A stretch of 64,000 nt of DNA from a virus: positions 50,769 through 114,768 of IMG/VR virus record IMGVR_UViG_3300009376_001132. One strand, 5' to 3'. Below, piece by piece: positions 5,798 through 14,473 of the stretch (the stretch's first letter is position 1; every line of letters starts with the position of its first letter). The position numbers and the translations under genes are program-made. Under the pieces are notes generated by a model. It did no database searches and was not told the origin of the DNA. It saw only the letters and a list, made by a program, of their open reading frames with translations.

Positions 5798-7741
5798 CTA
5801 ACTATCTCGCCATAAGTTGTTTGCGGCGAACTTTATGACCTCTTCTGCTGAGTTTTCGTCGTATCCATACTCATCAATCAAGGTTTTTACCATTTCATTG
5901 TACTTTCCTTGCTGTTTTTTGTCTCTAGACTTGGATTTGGTCACAATTCGTGAAATTTGCTTGACTGAAGAGGTCAATTTACTCTCAATTGCCTCTTTGA
6001 GTGGCGCATACGACTGCCAATCGACTTTTTCGCCTCTCCGAAGCTTAGAAAACATGTATGCAGTGATATCAACTCGGAAATTCTCTTTAGAAGTACCAGT
6101 AATTCCAATTTGTTCCTCAATTGACTCCATAAATTTGTCATCTGGTGTTATTTCTTCGTTTGTGATGGCATCTTTAACAGTGGACATGTTCACATATGCT
6201 TCTGCATGGTCCAGATAGTTGTTAAATAAGGCTTCTGCCTGTTCATCATAGGCAGAAACGAATGCTTTTGTGATTTCTTTCTCTAAGATATTCAAATATT
6301 CATCGTGAAGGGTCTTTCCAAGGAAATCAAGGTACCGATTTCTATCGTCTTCTACCACTATTTGGTCTTTGACTTGCTTTATAAGCGTTTCTCGGATGGA
6401 TATGGGGGTTACCATATTTTTCTCACTATCTGACAATGCCGAATCAATTGCTTTCATGATGAATCTTGTAGAGATCCCGGTCATCCCTTCATCTCGTGCC
6501 TCATCTCTCAAGTCATTAATGTCTATTTTCTTTACATGCCCCTTTTCGATCACATCTTTACCATCATATAATTTCATCTTAGTAAGAGCATCTACTTTAT
6601 TGGACGGACGCAATCGACTTAACACAGCAAACATCGAAGCAATCTCAAGTGTATGCGGTGCAATGTGACCATCGAAGTCAGATAGTCCCAACATTTTTTC
6701 ATAAATCTTTATTTCTTCAGTTACTTCCAAACAGTACGGCACATTTACTCTAACTATTCTATCCAAGATAGCTTCATTTGTATTTTCTGACTTAAACTTG
6801 TTCCATTCCGCCTCATTACAGTGCGCCAAGATAACCCCATCAAAATATATCATGGGACCTTTTCCTGGCGAAGGAACAGCTTTCTCTTGAGTGGCAGTAA
6901 TCATGGTGTGTAAGAATTCAATTTCGTTTTTAAAGACTTCAACGAACTCTACGATACCTCTATTTCCAACATTAAACGCCCCGTTTAAAGAAAGGACCCT
7001 GGGGTCATCTTCGGGGTATAAATCTAATTTGGATATATCTTCGCTGCCGACCAAAATTGTCACATCCTGACTATTTGCGTCCATTGGTGGAACAACTCCT
7101 ACACCACGTCTACCACGAACAGAAAAAGATGACTGCGTAATGGGCATTGATGTATAATCGCTGCCAAATTCTTCCTTTAATCTAAACCTACAAACAGGAC
7201 ACAAGTCCCCCTCAATGCGAATCCCATATATTTTTTGAAACTCCTCCCGAAGAGAGCGAGGAATGAGGTGGAGGGGTTCCTCGTGGACAGGACACCCATC
7301 AATGTGATACATTGGATCACATTCTTCCAGGGCTCCTTTAATGTGTTCCATCAGTGCAGACTTGCCAGCACCAACTGGGCCCAGCAGTAAAAGAACCTGG
7401 CGACTTTCTTCTCCCTTCAGTGCTGCTGAACGGAGGAACCTCATAATCTTTGCTAGAGATCTCTCCATTCCAAAAAACTTGCTTTGGAAATAATCATATG
7501 TTCTTATCTTCTCGCCGTTGAAAAGTTTATTACAACGATCCGAAGATTTTGACATCTTTGTAATGCCATGGTTTATGATGGCATCAAATAGTCTTCGGTG
7601 GGCGAGTTTAGAAACCCCAATGTCTTCTTCTATTATTTTAAGATAATCGGACAATGTTCCACGAAACTTATTCTTTTTCTTTTTTTCACGGTGTTTGCCA
7701 ACAAGTTTCAGAAACTTATCAGATTTGTTATTTCTTGTCAT
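5798..7741 (-). CDS. prkA: PrkA/YeaG-family serine protein kinase (AAA+ type)
   Basis: 647 residues, the usual length of PrkA. The N-terminus contains the PrkA AAA domain with Walker A GPVGAGKS, followed by MYHIDGCPVHEEPLHLIP and a CPVC-type site in the DLCPVCRFRL segment typical of the family, then FDGVILAHCNEAEW before the kinase-like C-terminus. PrkA is linked to stationary-phase, sporulation and nitrogen-starvation stress in bacteria. It lies 3 nt from a SpoVR-family gene and upstream of that a YeaH-family gene, matching the partner set of enteric bacteria (yeaG-yeaH and ycgB). All three are probably one operon. A role in reshaping starved hosts is inference. Confidence 0.92.
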   Translation of the reverse strand: MTRNNKSDKFLKLVGKHREKKKKNKFRGTLSDYLKIIEEDIGVSKLAHRRLFDAIINHGITKMSKSSDRCNKLFNGEKIRTYDYFQSKFFGMERSLAKIMRFLRSAALKGEESRQVLLLLGPVGAGKSALMEHIKGALEECDPMYHIDGCPVHEEPLHLIPRSLREEFQKIYGIRIEGDLCPVCRFRLKEEFGSDYTSMPITQSSFSVRGRRGVGVVPPMDANSQDVTILVGSEDISKLDLYPEDDPRVLSLNGAFNVGNRGIVEFVEVFKNEIEFLHTMITATQEKAVPSPGKGPMIYFDGVILAHCNEAEWNKFKSENTNEAILDRIVRVNVPYCLEVTEEIKIYEKMLGLSDFDGHIAPHTLEIASMFAVLSRLRPSNKVDALTKMKLYDGKDVIEKGHVKKIDINDLRDEARDEGMTGISTRFIMKAIDSALSDSEKNMVTPISIRETLIKQVKDQIVVEDDRNRYLDFLGKTLHDEYLNILEKEITKAFVSAYDEQAEALFNNYLDHAEAYVNMSTVKDAITNEEITPDDKFMESIEEQIGITGTSKENFRVDITAYMFSKLRRGEKVDWQSYAPLKEAIESKLTSSVKQISRIVTKSKSRDKKQQGKYNEMVKTLIDEYGYDENSAEEVIKFAANNLWRDS

Positions 7742-7744
7742 CTA

Positions 7745-9061
7745 TCAAAACTCCCAAAGATCGTCTTCTATTATTGTAGTGAATCTTACCCCACCTTCCC
7801 ACAAATTGTTAATGTGCTCAAACACTTTATTTGCTTCTGTCAATTCTAGATCCCTTCCATCATGCACATGTTTTAAAATTAGTGTGCCATCTTGTAGCAA
7901 TTCTTCCACAACTATAACAGGTATAGAATTGAGACCTACATTCCTAATTAGGTCGTCCCGAATAGTTCTCCAAGTATCTTCCGCAGAAACTTCAGTTATT
8001 CTATTGATCCCTTCGCTCTTATTAAATGCATAACTAAACAAATTCAGTTCCTTACATAAATCATAGTTAAGATGTGTTTTTAAAAATGTCTCATCGTTAC
8101 AAGTTTCTCTTATACGCATACATTCTTCAAATCCTTTGTGTTTCTCAATATATTTAAACATCTTAAAGCCTAGGTGGTAGGGGTTTATTCTTCCCAGATG
8201 TGCCCTTACTACTTGGTTATGTAGTCGAATAAAAGAAATGTGATATTCATCGGGAAGCCTAAGAGCATTAACTATTTTTTCATGTATAAAACAAGCCCAA
8301 CCCTCATTCATAATCTTAGTACAAGCTTGTGGAACAAAATAACGTGATTGCTGCTCAATAATGTTGATTATGTCTATTTCCCAATTCTCAAGAAATCGAT
8401 TGTGATCAGCAATAAACCTAAGAACATTTTGATCAGGCTCTAGCGGTATTTTTTCTAAATCAAAATTGTCCCAATAGCCGGTCTTATCATTAAGCATCAG
8501 TTGTTGATAATAGTTTTTCAGTTTTTTGGGATCTCTTCGTTTAACTCCCGGCGTTCTCGGAACTTGAAATTGGATGGCGTGACAGGCATCAATAATTTTC
8601 TCTACTTTGTCTATACCAATGTTCGGGTCTTCCATGTATTTTTTGATACGTTTACCGGCAGCTTTAAAACGGTCTAAGGCGGTATCCGCCCCGGTCTCAG
8701 CAAACATACGGTTGTTCTTAAAAAAGTCACTGTGACCGACACAATGTGCCATTGTAAGTATGTGGGTGGCCATCGGATTTTCGGTCATGAGATATGAGAT
8801 GCTCGGGTTGGAATTAATAATCATCTCATAAGGCAGACCAGACATTCCCAAATTGTATTCTGTCTGGATTCTATCAAATGCTTTTCCATATGACCAATGG
8901 CGATAATGTGTGGGTAGCCCTGTGTATGCCATATGTCCAATCATTTCTTTATAGTCACATATTTCATACTCAATAGGATACCAGTCAAGATCCATTGCTT
9001 GGCCAAGCGCACAAATCTTTGTATCCCATTCATGAAGCTCTTCCATAGACCAATCAGACAT
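7745..9061 (-). CDS. spoVR: SpoVR/YcgB-family protein
   Basis: 438 residues, slightly shorter than cellular SpoVR (about 470-510). The family blocks are clear: DWYPIEYEICDYKEMIGHMAY near residue 25, HWSYGKAFDRIQTEYNLGMSGLPYEMIINSNPSISYLM, MAHCVGHSDFFKNN, and FVPQACTKIMNEGWACFIHEKI. The family is needed for spore cortex formation in Bacillus and co-occurs with PrkA and YeaH; its biochemistry is not established. It overlaps the yeaH-like gene by 8 nt, indicating coupled translation. Confidence 0.92.
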   Translation of the reverse strand: MSDWSMEELHEWDTKICALGQAMDLDWYPIEYEICDYKEMIGHMAYTGLPTHYRHWSYGKAFDRIQTEYNLGMSGLPYEMIINSNPSISYLMTENPMATHILTMAHCVGHSDFFKNNRMFAETGADTALDRFKAAGKRIKKYMEDPNIGIDKVEKIIDACHAIQFQVPRTPGVKRRDPKKLKNYYQQLMLNDKTGYWDNFDLEKIPLEPDQNVLRFIADHNRFLENWEIDIINIIEQQSRYFVPQACTKIMNEGWACFIHEKIVNALRLPDEYHISFIRLHNQVVRAHLGRINPYHLGFKMFKYIEKHKGFEECMRIRETCNDETFLKTHLNYDLCKELNLFSYAFNKSEGINRITEVSAEDTWRTIRDDLIRNVGLNSIPVIVVEELLQDGTLILKHVHDGRDLELTEANKVFEHINNLWEGGVRFTTIIEDDLWEF

Positions 9062-10244
9062 TATTATTTCCCCCGAACAATTTTTTAAAGGAAGCCCATA
9101 TGTCCTTATGGTTCACAATCCTTATTCGCTTAAAGTCTTTATCTTCTATCAGCTTTAGCCAGTCCCATAATTTCTTTTCTGCTTTACCTGAAAATAAGTA
9201 AGCATCACTTACTCCTCTCATTTCTCCAATCTCGGTGTAACACATCATTTGGTTTATATCTTTTAACTTTCGAAAGTTGGCTAGAGATTCTTTATTGTCG
9301 ATTGGCCAATTGTCTCCATCCCCACAATAAAAAGTATACAAGTTCCAGTTATTAGGATGATATCGTTTCTCAATAATCTCTTCAACCTTTTTTAATCCAG
9401 TAGAGACAAGTGTTCCGCCATTAGGAACCTGTGTAAAAAATTGTTCCTCGTTTACTTCGTTGGCTTCCGCAGTATGGGACACAAAAATAACATCTATCGC
9501 CGAATAACGATGATTTAGAAATTGATAAAGGAGAAAGAAAAAGCTTCGAGCAAGATATTTTTTTGCCTTTGTCATAGATCCTGACACGTCCATAATAAAA
9601 AACACAGCAGCCGTCGTGTTTTCTTTTTGCACTGGGGCTATATGTTTATAACGTAAGTCGCTGTCGTGAAATGTAAATCTCTCTTCACTATTAGGATCAT
9701 AAGTACCTGCCTTTATGGCAGCCTTCTTTCTTCTAATCTTTTGTTTTATAGTTTCTTTTTTTGATAAACGTGGACGGATTCCATAGGGTCGCTTACCTTT
9801 GCGTTTGACTTTCTCTTCGGTGATAAATTTAAATTTCTTTTTCTCCAACTCAGGGAGGTTTAGATCGTTGAATAGATATTCCGCTAGCTCTTCTAGGCTC
9901 ATTTCTATTTCATACATTTCCTCGCCGGCTTCTTTGCCGGGCTTGTTTCCTTGACTTTGTGTGGGAGCTTGTTTCTTTCCGATCCTCTGTCCTTTATTTA
10001 TGTTTTTACCTTGGGCAGATCCAACTCGTTTATTTTTTTCATTGGCTCCGAAAACAAATCTGTGCTCTTTGATCCCTTTTACTGGGATCCTTATTTTCTT
10101 TTTTCCGCTTTGCCCGATGATGCTTTCTTCGGCTACAACATCTTTAACACTGTCTTTAATCGCTTTTTCAATTTTTTTACGATGCCGTGATCTATCAGCC
10201 GATGCTCTGTCCGCAATTGTTTTGTGTTCTCGGAAAATACTCAT
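9054..10244 (-). CDS. yeaH: YeaH/YhbH-family (DUF444) VWA-like protein
   Basis: 396 residues. The N-terminal third is basic and low-complexity (several GKK/KKK runs), as in YhbH. A VWA-like domain follows, with AAVFFIMDVSGSMTKAKKYLARSFFF (MIDAS-type DxSxS near residue 219) and later NGGTLVSTGL and YTFYCGDGDNW. The family accompanies PrkA and SpoVR in stress regulons. It is the first gene of the prkA block. Metal-dependent protein binding through the MIDAS site is expected from the fold. Confidence 0.92.
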   Translation of the reverse strand: MSIFREHKTIADRASADRSRHRKKIEKAIKDSVKDVVAEESIIGQSGKKKIRIPVKGIKEHRFVFGANEKNKRVGSAQGKNINKGQRIGKKQAPTQSQGNKPGKEAGEEMYEIEMSLEELAEYLFNDLNLPELEKKKFKFITEEKVKRKGKRPYGIRPRLSKKETIKQKIRRKKAAIKAGTYDPNSEERFTFHDSDLRYKHIAPVQKENTTAAVFFIMDVSGSMTKAKKYLARSFFFLLYQFLNHRYSAIDVIFVSHTAEANEVNEEQFFTQVPNGGTLVSTGLKKVEEIIEKRYHPNNWNLYTFYCGDGDNWPIDNKESLANFRKLKDINQMMCYTEIGEMRGVSDAYLFSGKAEKKLWDWLKLIEDKDFKRIRIVNHKDIWASFKKLFGGNNNV

Positions 10245-10272
10245 CTTAATATAAGTAGTTTCTACTAAAAAG

Positions 10273-10563
10273 TTAGGCTAATGTGAGTTCTGAAAGTTCT
10301 ATCTCGTGTGTGTTGCCGTCGGGATCTCGAACAATAGCAACGCCCAATGCTGCACCAGGGCTTGTAATAAGCTCAACAACTTCTCCAGTCATCATCATTC
10401 TTTCGTAATCAACTTTCTCTCGACCGCTTGCTGTGGTCTTAATCACTTTTGCTAACACATTCCAGTGTACAGAAGCACCAGGCTGAAAATCCTTCTCTAG
10501 CCCGAAGGCTTCTTGGAGTTCTTCTTTGATAATCGTTCTCAATAAGGCTTTTGTAATTTTCAT
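10273..10563 (-). CDS. Tagged small protein (KE-E type N-terminus) with SH3-like body
   Basis: 96 residues. The first 19 residues (MKITKALLRTIIKEELQEA) form a basic-then-acidic amphipathic helix of the second tag class seen in this window, with a possible I-K-E|E cleavage site. The rest has the small-barrel pattern MTGEVVELITSPGAALGVAIVRDPDGNTHEIEL. It begins the low-coordinate end of the tagged cluster 10.3-14.6 kb. The tag is inferred to direct it into the prohead; the body function is unknown. Confidence 0.7.
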   Translation of the reverse strand: MKITKALLRTIIKEELQEAFGLEKDFQPGASVHWNVLAKVIKTTASGREKVDYERMMMTGEVVELITSPGAALGVAIVRDPDGNTHEIELSELTLA

Positions 10564-10565
10564 TG

Positions 10566-11696
10566 TTATCTATACCCGGTTGGGTCTCCGTCTGGATGGT
10601 TCTGCTTATAGACCTGATTTATATAGGTTTCAAAATCTTTTATCGTCGTTTTCCTTGTGCTCCGCATAAGTGAGGCGAGCATCTCAACAGTTTTTCGGGC
10701 TTCGGGGTTTTTGCCGGCGTTATGAAGGGAGTTATCAATATCCCTATAAAAACGACCCGCTCCATCTGGCTGACCAGCAAGATTTCGGAACATTACCTTA
10801 CCTAAATCCTTGCGGTCGCTTTCTTCTCTATAGCCAACTTTACCTTGTACGCTGGCTCCTTCAAACTGCTCTTTCCCAGCAAGAATGTCTTGGGCTGCTT
10901 GGACAAACAAAAAGATTTCATCTTCGCCGAACTCTTTTCTTTCTCCCCTCTTTTTCCGAGCGGCCATAGAATCGGCACCGAGTGGCTCTGGCGGCTCACC
11001 AACTTTTACACCAGACTTCTCTAGTTCTACCAAAAAGTCAGACAAACTGGTGATGGCTTTTCGCTTTCCAACTTCAACGTGCGGATATGTGCTTTGGTCT
11101 ATGTGAATATAATAAGGAATATTTCTTTGTTCCGCCACAGCCACGCCTCGTTGTAATCCGTCCAATTGCCACCAGGCAATACTACTTCGGGCCCGTCGTT
11201 CTATTTTACCTGAGAACATATCCTTTTCCTTTTTATAAATCGGAATAGCAAAATGTATCTCATCAATGTAGGTGTCGGCATCATCAATATAGGGTTCGTC
11301 TAGAAGGATTCTATCTTCTGCCTCAAAACCTTCTATAGACCCCGGCTCATCAACATTGGCTGCTTTCTTAGATGACCTGCCCCGTTTTGGATCAGCCCAA
11401 TAATCAACAGGGACTCCTTTATATTTTTGGGACAAAGCCCGGCCATCCAATTTGAAAATAGCCCCTTGTGGATAGTTGCCGGTGTAAGCATTTGCTGGTG
11501 TTCTTGCGGTGGAAAAATAATAAAGCTTACCCTTACCTAACTCAGCCTCCACCTCTTTGGTAAATCCACCTGACGCCATGAACCTATTCTCTTCAAGTAT
11601 CTTGGCTGCTTTTTCAACACCGGCAGTATAATGATAGACAACATCGGTGATGCCTTCCTTCAGGAACTTGCGCCAGTTTTCCATCAGGAGTTTCAT
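10566..11696 (-). CDS. Capsid-tagged ADP-ribosyltransferase-like protein
   Basis: 376 residues. Residues 1-15 are the tag (LMENWRKFLKE then G), with a putative prohead-protease site after Glu14. The body begins VVYHYTAGVEKAAKILEENRF, then YYFSTARTPANAYTG, then FEAEDRILLDEPYID: the order H..., S/T-rich strand, acidic E-x-E-like strand resembles ART-fold enzymes, which in T4 include the packaged Alt protein. Residues 165-376 are charged and helical, of unknown role. Overlap with neighbours is minimal, so it is one unit of the tagged operon. ART assignment is moderate; structure prediction would settle it. Confidence 0.65.
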   Translation of the reverse strand: MKLLMENWRKFLKEGITDVVYHYTAGVEKAAKILEENRFMASGGFTKEVEAELGKGKLYYFSTARTPANAYTGNYPQGAIFKLDGRALSQKYKGVPVDYWADPKRGRSSKKAANVDEPGSIEGFEAEDRILLDEPYIDDADTYIDEIHFAIPIYKKEKDMFSGKIERRARSSIAWWQLDGLQRGVAVAEQRNIPYYIHIDQSTYPHVEVGKRKAITSLSDFLVELEKSGVKVGEPPEPLGADSMAARKKRGERKEFGEDEIFLFVQAAQDILAGKEQFEGASVQGKVGYREESDRKDLGKVMFRNLAGQPDGAGRFYRDIDNSLHNAGKNPEARKTVEMLASLMRSTRKTTIKDFETYINQVYKQNHPDGDPTGYR

Positions 11697-11699
11697 GGT

Positions 11700-12296
11700 T
11701 TATACAAGACCTCCAAAATCTGACCAGTCTCCCATTTGTGCTACATTTAAAGTTTTCCTATCTTCTCTATATGCCATAAATTTCTGAATCAATGTCTTAA
11801 TATCTGAAATATCGCCGAACAACTCTTTCAACGCAACCACTGGGTTATCCAGCAATTTAAGAACACTCTGTATTAACTCTGGCATTTTTGCTACTTTGTC
11901 AACAATAAAACCCCCTGTCATTTTTGCAATTGTGGTAAAAATCATGACTGCGAGATCGAAGTGTTTGTTTGTCATCAGCAATCTCAGTGCGCTTTGTTCT
12001 TTCCTAGATTGCCATTTTCCAAGGAGTCCTTTATCTCTCAGACCTTGAAGGAAGGCTTGCATTTTCTTGCCCATAAACTGAACAAATTCTTTAATTTTTT
12101 CCGCCGTCCAATCTTTCATGTCGTTAATAACGCCCATGACTGCCTGTTTGGCATCTCTACCTTTAGAGACGGCCCAATCTATAAACCCTTCCTCAAGAAC
12201 AACAAAGTGTTTATTAAAAAATTCATCAAACTCCTGTTCCCATAAAAGCCGCTGCTCATAGAGTCGCCAGTTTTCCATTATAAGTTTGTGTTTCAT
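11700..12296 (-). CDS. Capsid-tagged helical protein, paralogue of the 38032 gene
   Basis: 198 residues. It starts MKHKLIMENWRLYEQ, a tag variant, and has a strong candidate processing site L34-E35-E36|G37. After it come GFIDWAVSKGRDAKQAVMGVI and long amphipathic helices, with a hydrophobic stretch LAVMIFTTIAKMTGGFIV. The 275-residue product at 38032 has the same plan: tag, L-E-E|G site, then G-[LF]-[WI]-D. The two are probably paralogues. Membrane interaction after injection is a possibility only. Shares 1 nt with the upstream gene. Confidence 0.68.
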   Translation of the reverse strand: MKHKLIMENWRLYEQRLLWEQEFDEFFNKHFVVLEEGFIDWAVSKGRDAKQAVMGVINDMKDWTAEKIKEFVQFMGKKMQAFLQGLRDKGLLGKWQSRKEQSALRLLMTNKHFDLAVMIFTTIAKMTGGFIVDKVAKMPELIQSVLKLLDNPVVALKELFGDISDIKTLIQKFMAYREDRKTLNVAQMGDWSDFGGLV

Positions 12297-13009
12297 TATT
12301 GAGCCCTCGGGTATCTATCAAATAAATAGTTCGCCCAGCGTGTTTGCACCTTCTCCATCAACTCTGCAAGTTTTGCAGGGTCGTGCTCGTAGTACAATCC
12401 TGTATTGTAGATAATATTGAGAACTCGCTCCAACACATTTGTAGCGGGCTTTCGGAAACTCTTTGCCTTTTTATAGATGCCAGCCACATGAGCCTTCACC
12501 TCAGCATCCGAAAGGTAATATTCCTCCGCTGTCTCCAAGTCTTTCCACACCTCTCGGTCGGGTACTGCTCGCTGTACAGCCATCAACTCTTCGGTGCTCT
12601 GGGAACTGTGCTCCAACTCGTGGCGGAAGGTCTCCTTTAACTCCGCAACCAAGCGGGACATAAAAGAATAATCTTCATCATACCGAGGAGGTAAAGTAAT
12701 GTTTACATAAATGTCGGAAGTCTTACGCTGCTCATCATCAGCATCTAAATCAAACTCATAAGAGCCATCACTAGAAACATATTCACCTTCTCTCATCTTA
12801 ATGATAATCGTTCTCAAGTAGTCTATGTCATCTGTAATCTCGGGAACGTCCAGTGCGAAGTCAACTCTGCCGTTAGTGTTAAAAGCTTCTCTGACCGATT
12901 CGTCTTTGATGGCGTTTATGGTTTCCCTGCTAGCCATGGTAGCATAGCGATCAAGGGCTCTGCCTCTGACGATCTCTTCCATTATTAATTCTCTGAGGAT
13001 TTCTATCAT
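12296..13009 (-). CDS. Zincin-type metalloprotease-like protein, probable internal head protein
   Basis: 237 residues. ETFRHELEHSSQS near residue 129 is an HExxH zinc site, and the downstream EEYYLSDAEVKAHVAGIY segment could supply the third ligand and Met-turn region. The N-terminus MIEILRELIMEEIVRG is helical and resembles the tags of its neighbours without the Trp. It sits inside the run of tagged genes with 1-4 nt overlaps. Packaging and proteolysis of a host target are inferred from context. Confidence 0.7.
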   Translation of the reverse strand: MIEILRELIMEEIVRGRALDRYATMASRETINAIKDESVREAFNTNGRVDFALDVPEITDDIDYLRTIIIKMREGEYVSSDGSYEFDLDADDEQRKTSDIYVNITLPPRYDEDYSFMSRLVAELKETFRHELEHSSQSTEELMAVQRAVPDREVWKDLETAEEYYLSDAEVKAHVAGIYKKAKSFRKPATNVLERVLNIIYNTGLYYEHDPAKLAELMEKVQTRWANYLFDRYPRAQ

Positions 13010-13455
13010 CTTACGGAGTCGTGCGGATTGCCTGTGAGATTTCCAATCGTTATGTGAAAGACTCGTTCGGGTTCTGGGTCTGTATTCTGGCTGCCGAGAA
13101 GCTCCATGACCTGCCTTACATAATCTCTCATCTCGTCCTGATTTAAAAGCCTAGTAGCCCATGATTCTTTGCCGGGAGATTTTCTCTGGAAAACTCTGGG
13201 TTCTATCTCTATAGAAGGCGGGGGCGGGAAGTCTATTTCTTTTAGTTGCTTCTTAAACGGCTTTAAGATACTTTGATGAATCAAGGTAACATGGAGATCT
13301 TTTTCTTCTAAGGGGACCCCATATTCTGGGAGTGTGTCTTGCATCTCTTGCACTTGTGCAATTATTGCAGGGTCTGGTTTAATCATCAGAATGCCTCTGT
13401 ACTTTACTTCTCCCTCCGAGAGGAATTTTCTCCACTCCCTCATTAGATGTTTCAT
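13006..13455 (-). CDS. Capsid-tagged 2H phosphoesterase-like protein
   Basis: 149 residues. The tag is MKHLMREWRKFLSE followed by G15, a match to the L-x-E|G cleavage rule. The body carries two HxT motifs, LHVTLIH near residue 80 and FHITIGN near residue 134, the hallmark of 2H phosphoesterases (LigT, 2',5'-RNA ligase family). This superfamily includes phage Acb1, which degrades cyclic nucleotides of CBASS defence, and 2',5'-oligoadenylate hydrolases. Delivery with the DNA would make it a pre-emptive counter-defence or RNA-repair enzyme; this is inference. Overlaps neighbours by 4 nt on both sides. Confidence 0.78.
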   Translation of the reverse strand: MKHLMREWRKFLSEGEVKYRGILMIKPDPAIIAQVQEMQDTLPEYGVPLEEKDLHVTLIHQSILKPFKKQLKEIDFPPPPSIEIEPRVFQRKSPGKESWATRLLNQDEMRDYVRQVMELLGSQNTDPEPERVFHITIGNLTGNPHDSVR

Positions 13456-14282
13456 TTATCGAAGACCTTTAAGATTTTGACTGGTGTGGCTATGAACTCG
13501 TTCCACAAAGATGTTCTCAGTTCACCATTGCAATCGTCTTCCAGATTGGTGCAGAGATTATTTTTATCTTTTCCTGGGTATCCCATGCGATGAAGATTGA
13601 CGCACTTTCTTCCACTACTAACAGAATAAGATTTTACATCACTGCGAAAACCGGCACGAACGTTTCCTTCGAACTTCATTATCTTATTTGATTTTTTGCG
13701 AAAGAAATCACGCTGCGCTACTGTATAGGCAGAAATGTCGAAAGGGTCACCGCCATCAATTGCTCTCTGGATTCTTTCGACCCCTTCCTCGTGTGTGTAA
13801 TGATATAATATTTTTGGATTGTTGGTTGATCCATATACTTGCTCAGTGAAAGCATCATCTACCAAGACGTATGGTTCGAGATCTCCACGAGAATAAAAGT
13901 AGGCAAATCGAAGTTCGCTGATGTCATCAAAATATATTTTAAACTCTTGTTCTAAACCCCAGAACCTATGGTTAACAAAATCCTCAATATGATCAAGGAC
14001 ATTTTTACTTGTTAAGAGTTCGTACCTCTCTACATCAACATTTAATTGGAAACCATAAAAATCTTTTATAAGAGATACTAACTCTTCGGGTCCCACAAGC
14101 TCTCCATGACTATGGCTAATATAATGACCGTCTTTTTGGAACTTTAGGATTGTATTAACAAAGGCTTCCCACTCGACAAGTGTACGGAAAGCCTTTTCCG
14201 GCTTCACATATCCGTGAACATAAATCTTTTTAAGTACTTCTTCATTGATGAACACTCGCCATCGGTCCATTAGTTTTTTCAT
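13452..14282 (-). CDS. Capsid-tagged protein with YHYT (ART-like) domain
   Basis: 276 residues. The tag reads MKKLMDRWRVFINE. Residues about 20-160 are a mixed alpha/beta region of unknown kind. From about residue 170, PKILYHYTHEEGVERIQRAI matches the start of the ART-like domain in the 10566 gene, and RTSLWNEFIATPVKILKV at the end supplies a possible catalytic Glu. Several cysteines lie between (GRKCVNL, NNLCTNLEDDCNG). Overlaps the 2H phosphoesterase gene by 4 nt. A second packaged toxin-like effector is inferred. Confidence 0.65.
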   Translation of the reverse strand: MKKLMDRWRVFINEEVLKKIYVHGYVKPEKAFRTLVEWEAFVNTILKFQKDGHYISHSHGELVGPEELVSLIKDFYGFQLNVDVERYELLTSKNVLDHIEDFVNHRFWGLEQEFKIYFDDISELRFAYFYSRGDLEPYVLVDDAFTEQVYGSTNNPKILYHYTHEEGVERIQRAIDGGDPFDISAYTVAQRDFFRKKSNKIMKFEGNVRAGFRSDVKSYSVSSGRKCVNLHRMGYPGKDKNNLCTNLEDDCNGELRTSLWNEFIATPVKILKVFDK

Positions 14283-14473
14283 TGTTTTGGCGGACCTGAT
14301 TCACCGCCATCGGAAGCTTCTTCGGTAAATGGGGCAGTGTTTGGATTTTTACCAGATTTTGTTTTCTTTATCATGTCCTTAAAAGAACGACGATAAATTT
14401 TTTGCATCTTACCTTCTTCGGCTGCTTCTTTTATAACTTCCTTGATGAAGTCTCTAAGCTCACTTAGATTCAC
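14279..14473 (-). CDS. Small tagged protein, charged
   Basis: 64 residues. MNLSELRDFIKEVIKEAAEEGK is a helix of the I-K-E tag class with a possible site E-E|G. The remainder is basic then Ser/Gly/Pro-rich (EEASDGGESGPPKQ), without a recognisable fold. It overlaps both neighbours by 4-14 nt. It may be a small internal head protein, by analogy with the T4 internal proteins. Confidence 0.6.
   Translation of the reverse strand: MNLSELRDFIKEVIKEAAEEGKMQKIYRRSFKDMIKKTKSGKNPNTAPFTEEASDGGESGPPKQ

Noticed and set aside
5117-5815. 232-codon plus-strand ORF across the zinc-knuckle gene
   Set aside because: The opposite strand encodes two CCHC knuckles and has a promoter and ribosome site. The plus-strand product is an antisense artefact of a GC-rich gene.
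9951-10254. Two Phe-rich plus-strand ORFs near the yeaH start
   Set aside because: Antisense of the Lys-rich YeaH N-terminus, where AAA codons read as TTT; typical artefact.
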